From: a virus
Direction: 5' to 3' (one strand)
Virus record (IMG/VR): IMGVR_UViG_3300034417_000033
Coordinates: 1-64,000 of that record
Length of the DNA: 64,000 nucleotides
Position 1 is the stretch's first letter, and the number at the start of each line of letters is the position of its first letter. Shown one piece after another: positions 61,145-64,000 of this stretch. Below the pieces are notes generated by a model. The model was given only the letters and a program-made list of their open reading frames with translations, ran no database searches and was not told the DNA's origin. The position numbers were made by a program, and so were the translations under genes.

Positions 61145-61571
61145 ACCCATACGTTCGCGCCAGAGTTTTCAAATCATCAGGTGTGTTTACTGCAATGAAT
61201 GCGTCAATATCATCCAACTTCATTTGCGGATAAAGATCAGACACAAATTCCTGCAATTTGTTTTTCTTCTTGCCCTTTGGAGGCTTCATGAATCTACGGC
61301 GTGTGTTACGTTCCCCGCATATTGCAATTGTCATCCATGTTAGTTCTGGATGATTCTTTAAATCAGAAAAGTTCTTATTAACGACTGCATTAACTAATGG
61401 CACAAAGTATTCATTATACTCATTAAGTTCACACGATGTTGCCCAGCGCATAGTTAACCAAGGCGAGAACTCTTTCTTCTGCTCTGGTGTTAACTTGCGA
61501 TAAAACAGTTTGTCTTTTCTATCTATTGCATTTAACAAATCTTTTAAATCAATTAATGTTTCTTTAGCCAT
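61110..61571 (-). CDS. Conserved phage hypothetical protein
   Basis: This 153-residue protein has IDLKDLLNAIDRKDKLFYRK, a conserved-looking block EFSPWLTMRWATSCELNEYN, HPELTWMTIAICGERNTRRR and a basic KPPKGKKKNKLQEF patch. The first part resembles the small clamp-loader subunit family of T4-like phages, but no clear match can be claimed. It lies in the replication region next to the uvsW group. Confidence 0.5.
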   Translation of the reverse strand: MAKETLIDLKDLLNAIDRKDKLFYRKLTPEQKKEFSPWLTMRWATSCELNEYNEYFVPLVNAVVNKNFSDLKNHPELTWMTIAICGERNTRRRFMKPPKGKKKNKLQEFVSDLYPQMKLDDIDAFIAVNTPDDLKTLARTYGYDEETIKVIFK

Positions 61572-61788
61572 GTTCGTGCCCAGTCCAAGGTATACTTAGT
61601 TTATTACAAATACTTTCTTCGCCCAGTAATTTTAATACCATCATATCTGCATTATTGAGAAGGACAAAATAAAGTTTGTCCCCATCTATGCCTACTGCTA
61701 ACACGCCTGGCAAATTACCCATATATTTTTTAGCTTGCTTGTACCAGCGAAACGATATATTTGTAGTCAGGCGCGTTCTTTTTGCCAT
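61564..61788 (-). CDS. Small basic hypothetical protein
   Basis: This 74-residue protein has a basic N-terminus (MAKRTRLTTNISFRWYKQAKKY) and a beta-rich middle (GVLAVGIDGDKLYFVLLNNA). TAATG couples it to the gene upstream, and it overlaps the next one by 8 bases. The function is unknown. Confidence 0.62.
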   Translation of the reverse strand: MAKRTRLTTNISFRWYKQAKKYMGNLPGVLAVGIDGDKLYFVLLNNADMMVLKLLGEESICNKLSIPWTGHEHG

Positions 61789-62291
61789 TACTGAAACAGT
61801 GTTGCGATGTCGATTGGTGTTTGAATCTTAGCACCTTCTTTTACAAACAATGCACACAAGGGTTTTTCTCCGCCTTCGACTGGAACAACAAGAATGTTGC
61901 CATTTTTCAATTTTGGGAAATACCACTTAACATCTGCATATACGTTGGAAATAGTAATTTCTTTGGATGCCGGTACCATATGCTCTAATGGATTAAATAG
62001 CAGTGAGTGAAATCCCCTGTCGTTTAACTTTGTTAGCGGCATAATTTCTAAATCGCCATAATCTTCATCACACACAACAATCGACCAATCTAGTGGCATC
62101 TTAATTGTGTGCTTACCAATCTCTAACACAATCGCTGGAGAATGGAACGACTCCAAGAATATCAAAGGAAGGAAGTAAAAGTCTATGTTGTGTTTATCGG
62201 AACAATCAAGCACACAATATCTTATGTCTTCAATTTCCTCTGGAATGCTATCCAGCTCGTATGGGTTATTTTCTACTGTGAGTATTCTCAA
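61788..62291 (-). CDS. Conserved phage protein near uvsW (TTG start)
   Basis: This 167-residue protein has FYFLPLIFLESFHSPAIVLE, IKMPLDWSIVVCDEDYG, LTKLNDRGFHSLLFNPLEHM and VKWYFPKLKNGNILVVPV. The whole pattern is familiar from T4-like marine phages, where it also lies near replication genes. The function is unknown. The start TTG 62291 has an AGGA Shine-Dalgarno 9 bases away; no ATG fits. Confidence 0.7.
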   Translation of the reverse strand: MRILTVENNPYELDSIPEEIEDIRYCVLDCSDKHNIDFYFLPLIFLESFHSPAIVLEIGKHTIKMPLDWSIVVCDEDYGDLEIMPLTKLNDRGFHSLLFNPLEHMVPASKEITISNVYADVKWYFPKLKNGNILVVPVEGGEKPLCALFVKEGAKIQTPIDIATLFQ

Positions 62292-62311
62292 AATTTGTCC
62301 TATTGTTATTA

Positions 62312-62575
62312 TTATTTTGCAATTTGATTTACCTTTCTATTCTCAAATGGTTGTATAACATCTCTAAATAACTTAATATCTAGTTCACCTGCTAAACAGC
62401 CCAATAAAAAAGTTTCTTTATCCGCACACCTAAACACAACATCGAGAAAATACTTACCTCCGCGCTGCTGTCTAACAAGGTCTGCATACGGAATTCTATT
62501 TTTTCTTAACTGCATTTTTAATGCACTTATTGGAAAATCAAAACTGTATGGAATATTCGTTTCGTGTATATACAT
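62312..62575 (-). CDS. Small hypothetical protein downstream of uvsW
   Basis: This 87-residue protein begins MYIHETNIPYSFDFPISALK and has a basic, aromatic core (RKNRIPYADLVRQQRGGKYF). It has an AAGGA Shine-Dalgarno 9 bases before ATG 62575. A perfect sigma70 -10 box overlaps this ATG, so if transcribed only from that promoter the start would have to lie further on. The function is unknown. Confidence 0.6.
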   Translation of the reverse strand: MYIHETNIPYSFDFPISALKMQLRKNRIPYADLVRQQRGGKYFLDVVFRCADKETFLLGCLAGELDIKLFRDVIQPFENRKVNQIAK

Positions 62576-62602
62576 TATAGCAGTTCCTTATAAAGATGTC
62601 AA
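62574..62602 (-). promoter_or_regulatory. Consensus sigma70 promoter overlapping a start codon
   Basis: A perfect TTGACA (62597-62602), 17 bases and perfect TATAAT (62574-62579) lie on the minus strand. The TGA stop of uvsW lies in the -35 box, and the ATG at 62575 overlaps the -10 box. Confidence 0.6.
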
Positions 62603-64000
62603 CGATCTAGTTTTACCACTTTAAATGGGTACTGCTCTTGTTTATAATATTTCTTACGTTCGGTTAGATGGCGTTTAGAATATTTAGAAGAGGAACACAA
62701 ATCGTATACGTTTGCAAAGTCTTTATCTTCTGCTTTCCGTATGCTTCTGCCGATTGATTGAATAACTCGAATAAAGCTCTTGCCTGGTTCTAACATGAAC
62801 AGATTAAAAATTCTTGGAACGTCAATGCCCACGGCCGCGACACCATAAGTAGCAATGATTGTGTTATTGTCTGAAGTTTGGATCTTTTTATATTCTTCTT
62901 TTCTTTCGTCACTGTCAACTGTCCCGTTAATAAAAACTGAGCCTGGAATAAGCTCTTGTAATATTTTACCTGTCTCAATTCTATCAATTAAGATAAGTGC
63001 GTTGCCACCGTCTGCATGTGTAGTAATGTAGTTTGCAAGAAACTTTAGTCGATCCTTGTCTGTTACTAGATATTTTAGCTCAGTTGCATAGCTTGCAAAC
63101 TTATAATCATAATCTTGTATCTGTGCGACAGTAATGTGCAAGTTACTTAATATGCCTTTGTCTTGCAATTCTTTTGCAGTAACAGAATTAATAAGAGGGC
63201 CAATTGAACAAAGCAATGACATCTTGTCATAATCTTCTAAAGGAATAGTGCCAGTCATCCCCCAACGTATTGGCACATTTGCAAAAGTAGATGTCAGATG
63301 TTTTCGAAGTACCTTTGCATCTGCTCCGTGACATTCGTCCACAATAACAGTTGCAATGCCTTCGACAAAATCATCAAGATCCAATTCCAGATCGTATTTT
63401 TTGCTTTTCTTATCTAGAGCTTCAATACTTTGCCATGTACAAATAATATGTTGGTGCCCAGGCTCTTTTCTATCACCAAAGTAAACACCCACATCAAGAC
63501 CAAGTAATTTGAAATCTCGTTCTGTCTGTGTTACCAGATCCTTACTTGGAACGATAGTTATTGTTCTTCCATACTTTTCTGTCTTGTGTGCAAGTATGGC
63601 CGTGATTAAAGTTTTTCCTGCTCCAGTTGATACTTTTTGTATAGACTGAGTATTTGCAAGATATTCGTTAACTACTTCAACTTGGTGCTCTCGAACCATA
63701 ATTGATTCGCCTGCTTTTACGTGGCCTTCTGGCCAAACAATATGGGCATACGAATCTTCACTAACTGCATCAAATTCAAAAGTGTTATGTACGCGGGCAT
63801 CATCAATCGAAATTAAATATCCTGCCTCTTGTACAATTGGCAACAGCCTATCTAACAAATTAATATTTGTTCTGCCGCCCACATCACAAAACGCTTCTTT
63901 TCCATTCCAACGGCCTAACTTAAAGGCAGGTGAGAACTTAGCCCAAGGCATGAAGAATTCTGTTGCTTGAACTAATTTTCGTCTTGTGCCGGCATCGAGC
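62599..64000 (-). CDS. uvsW: DNA helicase UvsW, N-terminus cut by the window edge
   Basis: This superfamily 2 helicase unwinds branched DNA and R-loops and supports recombination-dependent replication in T4. Motifs: Q-like region EHQVEVVNEYLANTQS, Walker A STGAGKT, DECHGAD (motif II), TGTIPLEDYDK (motif III-like), LIDRIETGK and AAVGIDVPRIF, QSIGRSIRKAE (motif VI). The ATG at 63951 is not the true start: the frame stays open to the right edge with RRKLVQATEFFMPWAKFSPA, which fits the N-terminal DNA-binding domain. The real start is upstream of this window. Confidence 0.93.
   Translation of the reverse strand, partial: LDAGTRRKLVQATEFFMPWAKFSPAFKLGRWNGKEAFCDVGGRTNINLLDRLLPIVQEAGYLISIDDARVHNTFEFDAVSEDSYAHIVWPEGHVKAGESIMVREHQVEVVNEYLANTQSIQKVSTGAGKTLITAILAHKTEKYGRTITIVPSKDLVTQTERDFKLLGLDVGVYFGDRKEPGHQHIICTWQSIEALDKKSKKYDLELDLDDFVEGIATVIVDECHGADAKVLRKHLTSTFANVPIRWGMTGTIPLEDYDKMSLLCSIGPLINSVTAKELQDKGILSNLHITVAQIQDYDYKFASYATELKYLVTDKDRLKFLANYITTHADGGNALILIDRIETGKILQELIPGSVFINGTVDSDERKEEYKKIQTSDNNTIIATYGVAAVGIDVPRIFNLFMLEPGKSFIRVIQSIGRSIRKAEDKDFANVYDLCSSSKYSKRHLTERKKYYKQEQYPFKVVKLDR

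Noticed and set aside
1-64000. tRNA genes, CRISPR arrays, insertion sequences and integrase
   Set aside because: I looked for cloverleaf-like gaps, regularly spaced repeats and transposase or integrase motifs and found none; all gaps are shorter than 300 bases.

Overview
This window is a dense, almost entirely minus-strand stretch of a large tailed dsDNA bacteriophage genome (contractile-tailed, T4-like). The evidence is a T4-type gene set: UvsW helicase, replicative helicase gp41, primase gp61, DexA-type exonuclease, ATP-dependent DNA ligase, class Ia ribonucleotide reductase NrdA/NrdB, glutaredoxin, thymidylate synthase, DHFR and dCMP deaminase. It also has a PAAR spike, a tail-fibre-like protein, tight ATGA/TAATG gene overlaps and GATAAATA/TATAAATA late-type promoters. 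About 115 genes are packed with no gap above 300 bases; only two clear genes lie on the plus strand (8102-8446 and 59212-59580), each with its own late-type promoter. The DNA is AT-rich. Signal peptides, lipoboxes, periplasmic L,D-transpeptidase-like enzymes, a bS21-like protein and Fe/Mn superoxide dismutase suggest an aerobic Gram-negative host, probably a proteobacterium (inference). No terminase, major capsid, portal or tRNA gene is visible, so this is part of a larger genome.

Layout, left to right: 0-3.2 kb holds a tandem array of six small paralogues sharing a PWEY-type motif, a 44-residue membrane protein and unknowns. 3.2-9.8 kb holds nucleotide metabolism (MazG-like, dCMP deaminase, DHFR), a Bcs1/FtsH-like AAA ATPase, ClpP and an exonuclease. 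9.8-14.8 kb encodes a complete SpoVR-YeaH-PrkA stress-kinase module. 14.8-20.8 kb has DNA ligase, a full-length FtsH, superoxide dismutase and ClpS. 21-26.5 kb mixes envelope proteins, a phospholipase-C-like protein, an amidinohydrolase (DDAH-like), DGPA-repeat proteins and a second small paralogue array. 26.6-31.6 kb is a block of exported proteins and lipoproteins with two L,D-transpeptidase-like enzymes, intercistronic hairpins and a duplicated strong promoter. 31.7-33.2 kb encodes bS21 and ClpX as a coupled pair. 33.2-43.3 kb has FolE-QueD, thymidylate synthase inside an array of small paralogous membrane proteins, a KTSC protein and a metallophosphoesterase. 43.3-55.8 kb holds a PAAR-peptidase fusion, the NrdA-NrdB-glutaredoxin group and virion-type proteins. 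55.8-64 kb holds helicase, primase and UvsW with conserved T4-type unknowns.

Two promoter classes can be read directly. Host-like sigma70 promoters (TTGACA, about 17 bp, TATAAT-like) precede clpP, dhfr, clpS, clpX, primase, the exported-protein block and others. Late-type promoters (GATAAATA or TATAAATA) precede structural genes, ftsH, folE, the SOD and both plus-strand genes. Several of either class sit so close to the start codon that the mRNA would be leaderless.

The most unusual feature is the amount of host-physiology machinery: PrkA/YeaH/SpoVR, ClpX/ClpP/ClpS/FtsH, a bS21-like protein, SOD and an envelope-remodelling exported set. Together they suggest a phage that reprograms host proteolysis, stress signalling, translation and the cell envelope (inference).
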